The notes under the pieces were generated by a model, which was not told where the DNA came from, made no database searches, and was given only the letters and a program-made list of their open reading frames with translations. Made by a program: the position numbers and the translations under genes. A DNA stretch of 9,714 nt from UBA3907 sp033810155 (GTDB lineage: Bacteria > Bacillota > Sulfobacillia > Fermentithermobacillales > Fermentithermobacillaceae). Positions within the stretch are counted from its first letter, which is position 1, and each line of letters opens with the position of its first letter. Below, piece by piece: positions 1-7,232 of this stretch. Location of the stretch: the NCBI GenBank assembly GCA_033810155.1, contig JAPXKJ010000043.1, positions 1-9,714 on the forward strand, given 5' to 3'.

Positions 1-2
1 AA

Positions 3-2042
3 GAAGACTATCGCCTTATGAAACTCTCTAGATGCAACGTGATGAGCATAGGCATTTTCGCCTGGTCATCTATAGAAAAGGAAGAAGGCAAGTTCGATTT
101 TTCGTGGCTAGATAGGACTATGGATGAAATGTACGAAAATGGCATATATGTGATGCTTGCTACGCCCAGCGCCGCAAGACCCGCATGGTTATCTCAGAAG
201 TATCCGGAAGTTCTTCGAGTAAGGGAAAACAGGGTACGAAATCTTCATGGAGGGCGACACAATCATTGCTTTACCTCCCCCATATACAGAGAAAAAGTGC
301 AAATCATAAACGCCAAATTGGCACAGCGGTATAAAGACCACCCCGCCTTGATCGCGTGGCACGTCTCAAATGAATACGGAGGTCAGTGTCACTGCGAACT
401 ATGTCAAGACCAATTCCGCAAATGGCTCAAGGAAAAGTACCACGAAAACCTCGACGAACTCAATAGAGCGTGGTGGACGTCTTTTTGGAGTCATTCGTAT
501 ACCGATTGGAACCAGATTGAGTCTCCCGCTCCTCACGGTGAACACACCATAATGGGCTTGACCCTAGATTGGAAGCGATTCACAACCTACCAAACCATTG
601 ACTTTTTCAAGCATGAGATAGAACCTCTGCGAAAGATTACTCCAGATATACCTGTTACCACCAACTTTGATGACTTCGTTGACATCGAAAACGGAATAGA
701 TTATTGGAAGTTTGCCCCCCATGTAGATTTTGTCTCGTGGGACAACTACCCATATTGGCACGGCGAACGGCCCGACCCGGTTGAAGGTGGTAGACGCGCC
801 TTTATCCACGACATAAACCGGTCCTTGAAGCACGGAAGGCCATTTGCCATGATGGAGAGTTCCCCAAGCTCCACCAATTGGCAACCTGTTGGAAAACTCA
901 GAAGACCCGGGATGCACGTTTTGTCATCGCTTCAAGCCATCGCTCATGGGTCCGATACTGTCCAGTACTTTCAATGGCGAAAGAGCAGGGGTGGCTACGA
1001 AAAACTCCACGGAGCGGTTGTAGACCACTGCGGACACGAAAACACAAGGGTTTTCCAGGATGTAACACAAGTAGGAGATGTTCTTTCCAAGTTAACGCCA
1101 GTCCTCGGGACTTCAGTATGCCCTAAGGTCGCTATCATCTATGACTGGGAAAATTCGTGGGCAATAAGTACATCTATTGGGCCTAGGAGGGACAGAAAAG
1201 ACTACTTCGAAACCTGTCAAAGTCACTACAGAACCTTTTGGGAGAACGGAATCCCTGTCGATGTGGTAAACATGGATTGTGATTTCTCGAAATACGACAT
1301 ATTGGTTGCTCCCATGCTGTACATGGTAAGAGGCGGAGTAAGCAACAGGATTGAGGCGTTTGTCCAAAAGGGTGGCATATTCGTGACTACCTACTTAAGC
1401 GGAATGGTCGATGAAAACGATCTATGCTTCCTGGGTGGATTTCCCGGCCCTCTTCGAAAAGTCACAGGAATATGGTCAGAAGAAATTGACTGTCTCTATG
1501 ATAATGACGTAAATCACGTGAGTTTCGTTGGCGATGTAAGACCGGACTCTGTACTTGATGGCAAAGAGAACCAGGTAAAAGAAAGCAACGCTATTGAGAA
1601 GAAGTACGAGGCGCGTGTGTTTTGCGACCTTATCCACTGTGAAACTGCCGAGCCTATCGCATTCTACACAAGCGACTTTTATGCGGGAAAACCCGCTGTC
1701 ACTGTAAATCACTGGGGAAAAGGCAAATGCTACTATATAGCCTTTAGAAATAACAAAGAGTTTCTGAAAGACTTTTACAATGCTTTGATCCAAGACCTAT
1801 ACCAGCAAGGCATAAATCTGGGAAGGGCCATTGAGACCGATCTTCCGTATGGTGTAACGGCACAATTGAGAACCGATGGCAAGAGAGACTACGTGTTTGT
1901 ATCCAATTTCGATTCGGCGCCAAAAGTAGTTCTTCTAGACGATAACGTTTACATCGATCTCTTGACCGGCACCGCAGTAACCCGTACGATTAATCTTCGC
2001 CCTTACGCGATGGCGATCCTAGAGCGACCGTGCCAGACATAG
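3..2042 (+). CDS. GH42 beta-galactosidase, 5' end cut by window edge
   Basis: Glycoside hydrolase family 42 beta-galactosidase, which removes terminal beta-galactosyl residues from oligosaccharides. The reading frame is open to the window edge (E-D-Y-R-L precedes the first ATG at 18), so the true start lies upstream and roughly 30 residues are missing. Numbering from that ATG, the TIM barrel shows the acid/base Glu119 in WHVSNEYGG and the likely nucleophile Glu280 in FAMMESSPS. The family's structural zinc site is present: Cys84, Cys124, Cys126 and Cys129 (CHCELC). A trimerisation-type domain starts near residue 365 (KVAIIYDWENSWA), and a small C-terminal beta domain follows from about 610. 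The length (at least 679 residues) fits the family. No transporter or regulator for galactosides is visible here. The next gene converges on it. Family assignment is firm; the natural substrate is not known. Confidence 0.93.
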   Translation, partial: EDYRLMKLSRCNVMSIGIFAWSSIEKEEGKFDFSWLDRTMDEMYENGIYVMLATPSAARPAWLSQKYPEVLRVRENRVRNLHGGRHNHCFTSPIYREKVQIINAKLAQRYKDHPALIAWHVSNEYGGQCHCELCQDQFRKWLKEKYHENLDELNRAWWTSFWSHSYTDWNQIESPAPHGEHTIMGLTLDWKRFTTYQTIDFFKHEIEPLRKITPDIPVTTNFDDFVDIENGIDYWKFAPHVDFVSWDNYPYWHGERPDPVEGGRRAFIHDINRSLKHGRPFAMMESSPSSTNWQPVGKLRRPGMHVLSSLQAIAHGSDTVQYFQWRKSRGGYEKLHGAVVDHCGHENTRVFQDVTQVGDVLSKLTPVLGTSVCPKVAIIYDWENSWAISTSIGPRRDRKDYFETCQSHYRTFWENGIPVDVVNMDCDFSKYDILVAPMLYMVRGGVSNRIEAFVQKGGIFVTTYLSGMVDENDLCFLGGFPGPLRKVTGIWSEEIDCLYDNDVNHVSFVGDVRPDSVLDGKENQVKESNAIEKKYEARVFCDLIHCETAEPIAFYTSDFYAGKPAVTVNHWGKGKCYYIAFRNNKEFLKDFYNALIQDLYQQGINLGRAIETDLPYGVTAQLRTDGKRDYVFVSNFDSAPKVVLLDDNVYIDLLTGTAVTRTINLRPYAMAILERPCQT

Positions 2043-2088
2043 AGTATCGCATGCACACAGATTTTAAGCGCTTAGTGCGTTTTGTCCT

Positions 2089-2697
2089 TTAGGTTCGAAT
2101 GGACTTACGGCCTGACTTCTCGCGAGTCGGCTCAGCTTTGTATGGCATGGGAACATATCCAACCGAAGGCCTGTTAGCCGATGCCTGCGGATAAAGCTCC
2201 ATTAGCTTATACACTTCGGTCGGCATATCAAACGAAACCTTTAGACCCATTGCCTGGAGCTTTGTTGCACCCAAAGGATAATCATGGGTAAAATATCCCT
2301 TGGTGAAAAGGTCAGCTACTTCTTCTGCCTCTTTATCAGCAAGACTATTTCTCAATATACCTAACACCGTTTCTCTAACTTGTGAAATAGCCTTTTCAGC
2401 AATGTCAGCCAAGATTAGGGTGTTGTCATCTATATTTTCGATAGGCTTTCTCTCTATCACGCTAAGTATGGATGCAGCAGGGTAAGAACCTATCTGCGGA
2501 TCAACGGGACCCAAAACAGCGTTTTCATCCATTACTATTTCGTCCGCAGCAAGAGCAAGCAAAGTGCCACCTGACATGGCATAGTGAGGGACGAACACGG
2601 TAACTTTTGCTTTATGCCTAACCATTCCCAGCGCTATCTGTTCCGCAGCCAAGACCAGGCCACCGGGAGTGTGGACTATAAGGTCAATTGGAACATC
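2089..2697 (-). CDS. Serine dehydrogenase proteinase family (ClpP/SppA-fold) protein, N-terminal part lost in assembly gap
   Basis: C-terminal 202 residues of an SDH-proteinase family protein (SDH_sah, ClpP/crotonase fold), usually membrane-anchored. Visible motifs in order are DVPIDLIVHTPGGL, which forms the oxyanion-hole strand, and then PHYAMSGGTLLALAADEIVM, whose serine (codon 2574-2572) is the expected nucleophile. LGPVDPQIG and the C-terminal THDYP and PTEVYKLMELYPQ segments follow. The 5' part lies in the run of Ns at 2698-2797. A probable start is the ATG at 2800-2798, directly against the gap, with GGAG (2813-2810) nine bases before it. The ATG at 2823 lacks a good ribosome site. Translation continuing through the Ns is meaningless because the gap size is a placeholder. 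The gene lies 43 bases or so downstream of the DUF169 gene on the same strand, so the two are probably cotranscribed. The peptidase's substrate is unknown. Confidence 0.85.
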   Translation of the reverse strand, partial: DVPIDLIVHTPGGLVLAAEQIALGMVRHKAKVTVFVPHYAMSGGTLLALAADEIVMDENAVLGPVDPQIGSYPAASILSVIERKPIENIDDNTLILADIAEKAISQVRETVLGILRNSLADKEAEEVADLFTKGYFTHDYPLGATKLQAMGLKVSFDMPTEVYKLMELYPQASANRPSVGYVPMPYKAEPTREKSGRKSIRT

Positions 2698-2797
2698 NNN
2701 NNNNNNNNNNNNNNNNNNNNNNNNNNNNNNNNNNNNNNNNNNNNNNNNNNNNNNNNNNNNNNNNNNNNNNNNNNNNNNNNNNNNNNNNNNNNNNNNN
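2698..2797. other. Assembly gap of exactly 100 Ns
   Basis: A run of exactly 100 N, the usual placeholder for a scaffold join of unknown length. It falls within the first part of the SDH-proteinase gene. Only 202 residues of that protein are readable, while the family usually has about 280. The missing sequence is therefore probably nearer 230 bases than 100, if both flanks are correctly joined. Confidence 0.95.
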
Positions 2798-2813
2798 CAT
2801 GAAGACCGTCTCC
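2798..2813 (-). promoter_or_regulatory. Likely ribosome site and start codon of the protease gene
   Basis: On the minus strand GGAG (2813-2810) precedes an ATG (2800-2798) by nine bases, and the gap begins immediately after. This is a better start than the ATG at 2823-2821, which has no purine-rich stretch before it. It also agrees with the protease beginning with a membrane anchor that is hidden in the gap. Confidence 0.5.
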
Positions 2814-2842
2814 GTGGAACCATGTAGCTTCTTAAGTGAACT

Positions 2843-3607
2843 CTACCCCTTGAGTTTCTCTTCTGTAATAGTGTAAGAAGGTGGCATAGATGGTGTCCAG
2901 AACATATTAGGAGGTACGGGATAAACTGAAAACCCGCCTTTGGCCGTCAACTCAAGGTTCTCGATAAGTTTGTCTCTTACAAGTTCATAGGTGGCAGCAA
3001 ATACTAGTTCACAATTCTGGGTTCCGCCGAAAATCCTGTCGCCTGCGCAAGGAAATCCAACTATTGGTTCTTTTTTGGCAAGAACGTATCCAGTGCACGA
3101 ACACATCGCTGCCTCTGCTACAGTATCTGCTTTTACTTTTTCACCGTTGTCGTACACGCAACCATGAATCAACCTCATTGTTTGTGCTGGGTTTGAGTAA
3201 ATAATCACAACATCGGGCTCAAATTTCGCATTTGCCAAAGGACTGACTAATACCGCGTCGTAGACCTTACCAGAATCACCCAATTTAAACGTGTTTTCCA
3301 TAAATTTTTTGCCAGCCTCAATATCCTTACAATATGCTCCTACAGCCGCTTGCCCAGATTCTATGTCGCTAGGAGTTTTGATCAATCCGGTGCACGCCGC
3401 TCCCATGACACATATCATCATATCTGGCACACCCGCATTGGTTCTGCCCTGATACCGCGCCATGGATACCAATTGGCACAGATTCAGTTTGAAATTCAGC
3501 GGTTCCCTAGGCAAGTCTTTTCGGTCTTCGTAAAACTTCATGGCTACCGGCATAGTGTCTAGTCGTAAAATCTTCTCCAACTGCTCCGCAAGTTCCCTAT
3601 TATCCAA
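2843..3607 (-). CDS. DUF169 family protein, cysteine-rich
   Basis: Protein of the DUF169 family (COG2043), 254 residues, function unknown. No signal peptide or membrane span is seen, so it should be cytoplasmic. Recognisable family features are LRLDTMPVAMKF near the N-terminus, the LNLCQLV and MICVMGAACTGL segments, a central PDVVIIYSNPAQ segment, CSCTGYV, and the GFPCAGDR motif. Nine cysteines lie at about 44, 66, 72, 93, 150, 169, 171, 187 and 199, several of them in the conserved motifs, so metal, Fe-S or thiol chemistry is possible but unproven. I chose the TTG at 3607: GGAGGTG (3620-3614) lies six bases upstream, whereas an earlier in-frame TTG at 3622 overlaps that ribosome site. The gene heads a probable two-gene operon with the protease gene and diverges from the membrane operon. 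Confidence 0.85.
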   Translation of the reverse strand: MDNRELAEQLEKILRLDTMPVAMKFYEDRKDLPREPLNFKLNLCQLVSMARYQGRTNAGVPDMMICVMGAACTGLIKTPSDIESGQAAVGAYCKDIEAGKKFMENTFKLGDSGKVYDAVLVSPLANAKFEPDVVIIYSNPAQTMRLIHGCVYDNGEKVKADTVAEAAMCSCTGYVLAKKEPIVGFPCAGDRIFGGTQNCELVFAATYELVRDKLIENLELTAKGGFSVYPVPPNMFWTPSMPPSYTITEEKLKG

Positions 3608-3620
3608 TTCACTCACCTCC
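3605..3620 (-). promoter_or_regulatory. Ribosome site that fixes a TTG start for the DUF169 gene
   Basis: The minus strand reads GGAGGTG, then AGTGAA, then TTG. The strong ribosome site lies inside the longest open frame, five codons after its first TTG (3622). Initiation must therefore be at the TTG at 3607-3605. Confidence 0.75.
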
Positions 3621-3622
3621 AA

Positions 3623-3848
3623 TCAATTCGCAGGATACCTGCCTCTACCTAAGTCTATATCCACTTCGCAAAACCGGTCAACTCGAACCGTTGGACCTGT
3701 TCATATGTGATCCCGCTGTCATTTGATCGCAAAGCCGATCCCCGGTGGCGAGCTCGTACGCTTACAGTTTCTTGCAGGATTATGTCTAACGCTGTCGAAT
3801 ATGAATCGCGGAGTTCAAAAAACACAAAAGAACGGAGGTGAAACAAAA
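3623..3848. other. Divergent intergenic region between the DUF169 and membrane operons
   Basis: 226 bases separate two divergent operons. The left part holds the minus-strand promoter described separately and a GCAGG-ATA-CCTGC repeat. A plus-strand promoter for the membrane operon must also lie here. The best candidate is TTGCAG (3772-3777), 17 bases, TCGAAT (3795-3800), which is weak (3/6 and 4/6). Upstream in-frame ATG codons for the first membrane gene exist (from 3723), but only the ATG at 3849 has a ribosome site. No RNA gene or coding sequence is apparent. Confidence 0.4.
3654..3681 (-). promoter_or_regulatory. Probable sigma-70-type promoter of the DUF169-protease operon
   Basis: On the minus strand TTGACC (3681-3676) is followed after 16 bases by TATAGA (3659-3654). 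This matches 5/6 and 4/6 of the consensus hexamers. Transcription would start near 3647 and give a leader of about 40 bases. A perfect 5-3-5 inverted repeat, GCAGG-ATA-CCTGC (3630-3642), sits just inside the predicted transcript and could be an operator or a small hairpin. Confidence 0.5.
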
Positions 3849-4613
3849 ATGTTTGTTGAAAACAGGATATTCGATTTTTGGACACTCCTTTTCATGACCG
3901 GATTGATGTGTGTATACATGTATCTTGCGAAAAAGGGCATGAAGGTGACTGTACGCCCAATTCCTGGTTTTGATGCAATCGAAGAAGCCGTAGGTAGGGC
4001 AGCCGAAATGGGAAAACCAGTTCATTTCACTCCGGGATTCGGCGGGTTGGTGGCTGCAACATTTGCAGGGCTGGAAGTCTTGGGATATGTCGCTAAACTT
4101 TCTGCTGAATATGACGTCCGGCTAATAGTCACTGTCTCACAGCCTGAAACATACGCAGTTACGGAACAAGTCATGAGACAAAGCTACCTCGAAGCTGGAA
4201 AACCTGAGGCATATAGGCCGGAGGATTGCCGCTTTATATCAAGCGACCAGTGGGCCTATGCAAGTGGCGTCATTGGCGTACTTCTAAGGGAGCAAGTAGC
4301 GTCGAATATTATGATCGGTCAGTTTGCGGCAGAAGCCCTTATTCTGGCTGAGGCTGGTAACACTGTCGGTGCAATTCAGATCGCCGGGACCACCAACGCA
4401 TATCAGATCCCATTCTTCGTCGTAGCATGTGACTACGTTATCCTGGGTGACGAGATGTTCGCAGCAAGTGCACATTTTGCCAAAAACGACCTCCACCTTG
4501 GAAGTCTTCGTGCGGAAGATATTATCAAAGCAGTGTCAATAGGATTGATGATAATCGGCGCAGTTTCTGTTACTTTCGGCTCTACTGGGATCAAAACACT
4601 GATGGCAAAATGA
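3849..4613 (+). CDS. DUF6754-like membrane-anchored protein, first gene of four-gene membrane operon
   Basis: A 254-residue protein that resembles the DUF6754 family; function unknown. It has an N-terminal membrane span (about residues 8-27), then a soluble domain beginning GFDAIEEAVGRAAEMGKPVHF, and a C-terminal span (about 226-244). The domain looks alpha/beta, with regularly spaced hydrophobic strands (VRLIVTVS, NTVGAIQIAGT, FFVVACDYVILG). Segments SQPETYAVTEQV and GDEMFAASAHF resemble those I associate with this family. The start is the ATG at 3849: GGAGGTG at 3834-3840 lies eight bases before it, although the frame is open further upstream. The stop is followed after 24 bases by the next gene. 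No catalytic motif of a known enzyme class is seen. It most likely acts as a subunit of a membrane complex with the next three products. Confidence 0.8.
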   Translation: MFVENRIFDFWTLLFMTGLMCVYMYLAKKGMKVTVRPIPGFDAIEEAVGRAAEMGKPVHFTPGFGGLVAATFAGLEVLGYVAKLSAEYDVRLIVTVSQPETYAVTEQVMRQSYLEAGKPEAYRPEDCRFISSDQWAYASGVIGVLLREQVASNIMIGQFAAEALILAEAGNTVGAIQIAGTTNAYQIPFFVVACDYVILGDEMFAASAHFAKNDLHLGSLRAEDIIKAVSIGLMIIGAVSVTFGSTGIKTLMAK

Positions 4614-4637
4614 TCACTCACAAGGAGGTGAGCGTCC

Positions 4638-5261
4638 ATGTTAATGAGGAAAACGCTTCCGACGATAATTGCCTTTGTGTGCGGGATTACTGTCACAATA
4701 GCATACTTCTTCAACATACCTTTCGTGCAGTCTACCGCGCAGAATATTCTGAAATGGCAATCTGTTATCGCGATTTTCGCCCTAGGTCTTGGGGCCATTA
4801 ACATCATTAGAGTTCATGTTAACAACATAGGAAAAGACAAAGGGAAGAGCATATATAGCATAGCGCTCCTAGTGACATTTGCCATCACAATAATCACAGG
4901 GGTGTTTCTGGGACAAAACTCTACTGCGTACAAATTCATTTTCGACTATATAAACGTACCTACTGGCAGCGCGATCTTCTCGTTGCTCGCGTTCTACATT
5001 GGGACAGCAGCCTACAGAGCTTTCAGAGCCAAGAACGCGGAAGCTGCTATCCTTCTCATAACGGGTTGTATTGTAATGTTAGGTAGGGTTCCCTTGGGGG
5101 CCAAGATTCTACCTTTTTCGGTTCCCGCTACTGACTGGATCATGTCCGTTCTGAACGTCGGAGGGCAGCGTGGTGTCATGATTGCAGGCGCTATAGGTTT
5201 TATAGCTGTGTCTTTAAGAATCATCATAGGGCTAGAACGCCGTTCCTACGGCGGAGAATAG
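4638..5261 (+). CDS. Polytopic membrane protein, about six spans, second gene of membrane operon
   Basis: A 207-residue integral membrane protein with no function I can name. Hydrophobic segments lie at about 7-25, 41-59, 73-92, 108-125, 135-150 and 178-197. Short charged loops separate them, notably NNIGKDKGK after the second span and YRAFRAKNAEA before the fifth. A distinctive conserved-looking C-terminus, GGQRGVMIAGAIGFIAVSLRIIIGLER, ends the protein. The ribosome site AAGGAGGTG (4622-4630) precedes the ATG at 4638 with good spacing. It lies between the two anchored alpha/beta proteins of the operon, with gaps of 24 and 12 bases. There are no Walker, ABC-permease or transporter signatures. 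It is probably the membrane partner of the first gene's product. Confidence 0.8.
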   Translation: MLMRKTLPTIIAFVCGITVTIAYFFNIPFVQSTAQNILKWQSVIAIFALGLGAINIIRVHVNNIGKDKGKSIYSIALLVTFAITIITGVFLGQNSTAYKFIFDYINVPTGSAIFSLLAFYIGTAAYRAFRAKNAEAAILLITGCIVMLGRVPLGAKILPFSVPATDWIMSVLNVGGQRGVMIAGAIGFIAVSLRIIIGLERRSYGGE

Positions 5262-5273
5262 GGGGGATAATAA

Positions 5274-6140
5274 GTGGACATATTTGAAAAGCTACAGAAC
5301 TTAGATAAACGCGTGTTCTACCTTCTTATGGCCCTTGCTATCGCTATCCCAACTATCCACCCCATCGGATTGCCTATTGATGTGACCGAGCCGGTTCAAG
5401 AAGTCTATGACTTTGTAAGCAGCCTTCCCGATGGTTCTATAGTCATCATAGGGTTTGACTATGAACCAGGAGACGAGATAGACCTTAACCCAATAGCTCA
5501 GGCCATCATGCATCAGTTGGCCTCAAAGAAGATCAAGGTAGTCGCAATTGCGTCATTCCCCGCAGGTCCTACCTTCGCCGATGAATGCATGGCAATCCTA
5601 GAAGAATATGGATATGAATACGGCGTTGACTACGTCAACTTAGGCTATTATGCCGGAGGCGAACCTACGCTAGCTGCTTTCGCGCAGAATCCATCATCGG
5701 TCTTTCCAAAGGACTGGCGCGGCATTAGCACTGATTCTCTGCCTATAATGCAAGAAGTGAGCACAATGAAGGATTTTGCGATGGCTATGACGCTCAACGA
5801 CGGGCCAACTGGCGGAACCGGAACTCACGAGTGGGTAAGACAGGCAGTTATGGCCTATGGAACCCCGCTGATCATGGGGGTTACTGGAGTCTTGGCTGCT
5901 AGCAATGAAACCTATGTCCAATCAGGGCAATGCAAAGGGATACTCGCAGGGCTAAGAGCAGCCGCTGAGTATGAGAAACTTACAGGCAAAAAGGGCACTG
6001 GAACTGTAGGGATGGACGCCCAGTCTATCGCCCACGTTCTGATAGTGGTTTTTGTACTTCTAGGCAATATCGGCATGTTCGTAAGCGGACGAAAAGAGCC
6101 CAAATCCAAGTCCTATAGTGCTGGAGGTGGGGTCAAATGA
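5274..6140 (+). CDS. Membrane-anchored protein with large soluble domain, third gene of membrane operon
   Basis: A 288-residue protein of unknown function. It has an N-terminal membrane span (about 14-32), then a large soluble domain, then a C-terminal span (about 251-271) and a short Lys/Ser-rich tail. The soluble domain looks alpha/beta, with a strand-rich core (GSIVIIGFDYEPGDE, KIKVVAIASFPAGPT). It continues with VDYVNLGYYAGGEPTLAAF, a region with FPKDWRGISTDSLPIM, and GTPLIMGVTGVLAASN. The overall plan, span-domain-span, is the same as that of the first gene. The start is GTG at 5274 after a G-rich ribosome site (GGGGGGAT). Its last codons overlap the next gene (ATGA at 6137-6140), so the two are translationally coupled. 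No enzyme motif is recognised. Confidence 0.8.
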   Translation: MDIFEKLQNLDKRVFYLLMALAIAIPTIHPIGLPIDVTEPVQEVYDFVSSLPDGSIVIIGFDYEPGDEIDLNPIAQAIMHQLASKKIKVVAIASFPAGPTFADECMAILEEYGYEYGVDYVNLGYYAGGEPTLAAFAQNPSSVFPKDWRGISTDSLPIMQEVSTMKDFAMAMTLNDGPTGGTGTHEWVRQAVMAYGTPLIMGVTGVLAASNETYVQSGQCKGILAGLRAAAEYEKLTGKKGTGTVGMDAQSIAHVLIVVFVLLGNIGMFVSGRKEPKSKSYSAGGGVK

Positions 6141-6736
6141 AAATCTCGACTGATATAGGAGTATGGATAGGAGCATTAGCTGCTATCGGTATCTACTCTG
6201 TTCTAATCAAAGATAACCCATTCTATACTATGATCGAGCACATCTTCGTAGGAGCCTCAGCAGGGATTGCAGTTGTGGTCGGGCTGAATACGTTCTTGAA
6301 CTCGGCATGGAGCCCGATGATAGGTGGAAACTATCTACTCATAGTACCCATCCTCCTAGGCCTACTCCTTTACGCCCGTTACTTCGAGGGTGTCGCGTGG
6401 CTGAACCGTATCCCGCTATCTTTCCTTATGGGAACTGGAGCAGGCGTTGCTATGAGAGGCGCCGTAGAAAGTCAGATCGTCCAGCAGATATCTGCAACGA
6501 TGGTGGACTTGAGTTCTTTTGACTCATGGGTAGTATTCCTTGGGACTGTCCTGTCGCTAAGCTACTTCTTTCTGACCTTTAAGAGAGGAAAAGTCACAGG
6601 AGTCACCTCCCAACTTGGTCGCTACTTCATGATGGCTGCCTTTGGCGCGGCTTTTGGAAACACTGTTATGGGCCGTATATCGGCCGCAATAGGACGTTTT
6701 CAGTTCATATTCCTTAAGTGGCTAGGCCTCGGCTAG
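6137..6736 (+). CDS. Polytopic membrane protein, about six spans, fourth gene of membrane operon
   Basis: A 199-residue integral membrane protein with no assigned function. Hydrophobic segments lie at about 6-24, 32-54, 65-80, 92-112, 131-148 and 160-178. Noticeable motifs are NPFYTMIEHIFVGASAGIAVVVG in the second span and RIPLSFLMGTGAGVAMRGAV in the fourth, a Gly-rich span. The segment FMMAAFGAAFGNTVMGRIS is also Gly-rich. The ATG at 6137 overlaps the preceding stop by four bases (ATGA), the tightest coupling in the operon, which implies a fixed ratio with the third product. It closes the operon. A large hairpin lies about 20 bases after its stop. Glycine-rich spans suggest close helix packing in a complex, which is inference. 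Confidence 0.8.
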   Translation: MKISTDIGVWIGALAAIGIYSVLIKDNPFYTMIEHIFVGASAGIAVVVGLNTFLNSAWSPMIGGNYLLIVPILLGLLLYARYFEGVAWLNRIPLSFLMGTGAGVAMRGAVESQIVQQISATMVDLSSFDSWVVFLGTVLSLSYFFLTFKRGKVTGVTSQLGRYFMMAAFGAAFGNTVMGRISAAIGRFQFIFLKWLGLG

Positions 6737-6757
6737 AACGAAGCACCGACGCATTAC

Positions 6758-6808
6758 GGGGGCGGATTTGCACATTCTTTCAACCAAAAGGAACGCAAAA
6801 CCGTCCCC
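6758..6808 (+). repeat. Long imperfect inverted repeat (three-segment hairpin) after the membrane operon
   Basis: A 51-base hairpin with three stacked helices. GGGGGCGG (6758-6765) pairs with CCGTCCCC (6801-6808), one G-U. TTTGC (6767-6771) pairs with GCAAA (6795-6799). TTCTTT (6775-6780) pairs with AAGGAA (6788-6793), one G-U. A/A and ACA/C mismatches lie between the helices, and the loop is CAACCAA. Nineteen pairs is far more than expected by chance. No T-run follows on either strand, so it is not a standard Rho-independent terminator. It may protect the operon's 3' end or end transcription with Rho. Confidence 0.6.
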
Positions 6809-6815
6809 AAACATA

Positions 6816-6845
6816 TTGACAACGCTCTACATGACATGCTAGCAT
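6816..6845 (+). promoter_or_regulatory. Predicted sigma-70-type promoter of the T-box/trpB2 operon
   Basis: A perfect TTGACA (6816-6821) is followed after 18 bases by TAGCAT (6840-6845), 4/6 to the consensus. The predicted start near 6852 lies about 24 bases before the first helix of the T-box leader, the usual arrangement. No better promoter exists between it and the leader. Confidence 0.55.
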
Positions 6846-7080
6846 CATCAAAATAACTGAAGCCAACGCAATGATCGGGACTAGTAAGCGCAACACCATC
6901 GGTATAGCGAGTCAGGGACAGTGTAAGCCTGACACCGCAAGGAGCGACTGAATGGGCCCGTGAGCAGCAGTGCCGAACGAGACATCGCCAAAGTACCTCA
7001 CCGAGATTTTCACGATGAGAGAACATGGCCATTGACAAGTAGGTACCGCCGGAAACCCACCGATAAAAGGGCAAGGATAT

Positions 7081-7184
7081 AAGGACTGCATGCAGATGAT
7101 TCTATGAGCGATTGTGCGAACTGTAGTCCCGTATCTGCAGACGAGAGGGATCCCTGAACTCCGCCTTGTGTCTTGGGAGTCTTT
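7081..7184 (+). ncRNA. Enlarged stem III/linker part of the T-box leader
   Basis: About 150 bases separate the leader's pseudoknot from its antiterminator, several times the usual stem III. AAGGACT (7081-7087) can pair with AGTCTTT (7178-7184), enclosing a perfect 7-bp hairpin TGCAGAT (7091-7097)/ATCTGCA (7133-7139). An alternative ACTCC (7158-7162)/GGAGT (7176-7180) hairpin competes with the outer helix. Whether this does more than space the parts is unknown. Confidence 0.45.
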
Positions 7185-7232
7185 GTACCTTAAGATTCAT
7201 GACATCCGACGGAACAGTGAAGAGATCCAATC

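Noticed and set aside
564..917. Minus-strand open frame of 117 codons opposite the GH42 gene
   Set aside because: It is a shadow of the strongly recognised glycosidase frame, with no family resemblance or ribosome site.
2065..2082. Possible weak terminator after the GH42 gene (GCGC-TTA-GTGC then TTTT)
   Set aside because: Only four pairs with one G-U and a bulge before any extension. The stem is too weak to call.
3723..3848. 42-codon N-terminal extension of the first membrane protein
   Set aside because: The ATG at 3723 has no ribosome site, while GGAGGTG sits correctly before the ATG at 3849, where the predicted membrane anchor begins.
7034..7052. Second T-box core suspected at AGGTACCGCCGG, which would make a tandem switch
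   Set aside because: It lacks the UGG needed to pair with the tRNA end and has no terminator after it. The segment is better explained as the leader's stem II-linked pseudoknot.
7032..7067. TTGACA within the leader followed by GATAAA as a second promoter
   Set aside because: Spacing is 24 bases, too long, and the bases are inside the folded T-box leader.
6754..7074. A 106-codon minus-strand open frame across the non-coding stretch before trpB2
   Set aside because: It lies over the T-box leader and hairpin, has no ribosome site, and its residue make-up resembles no protein family.
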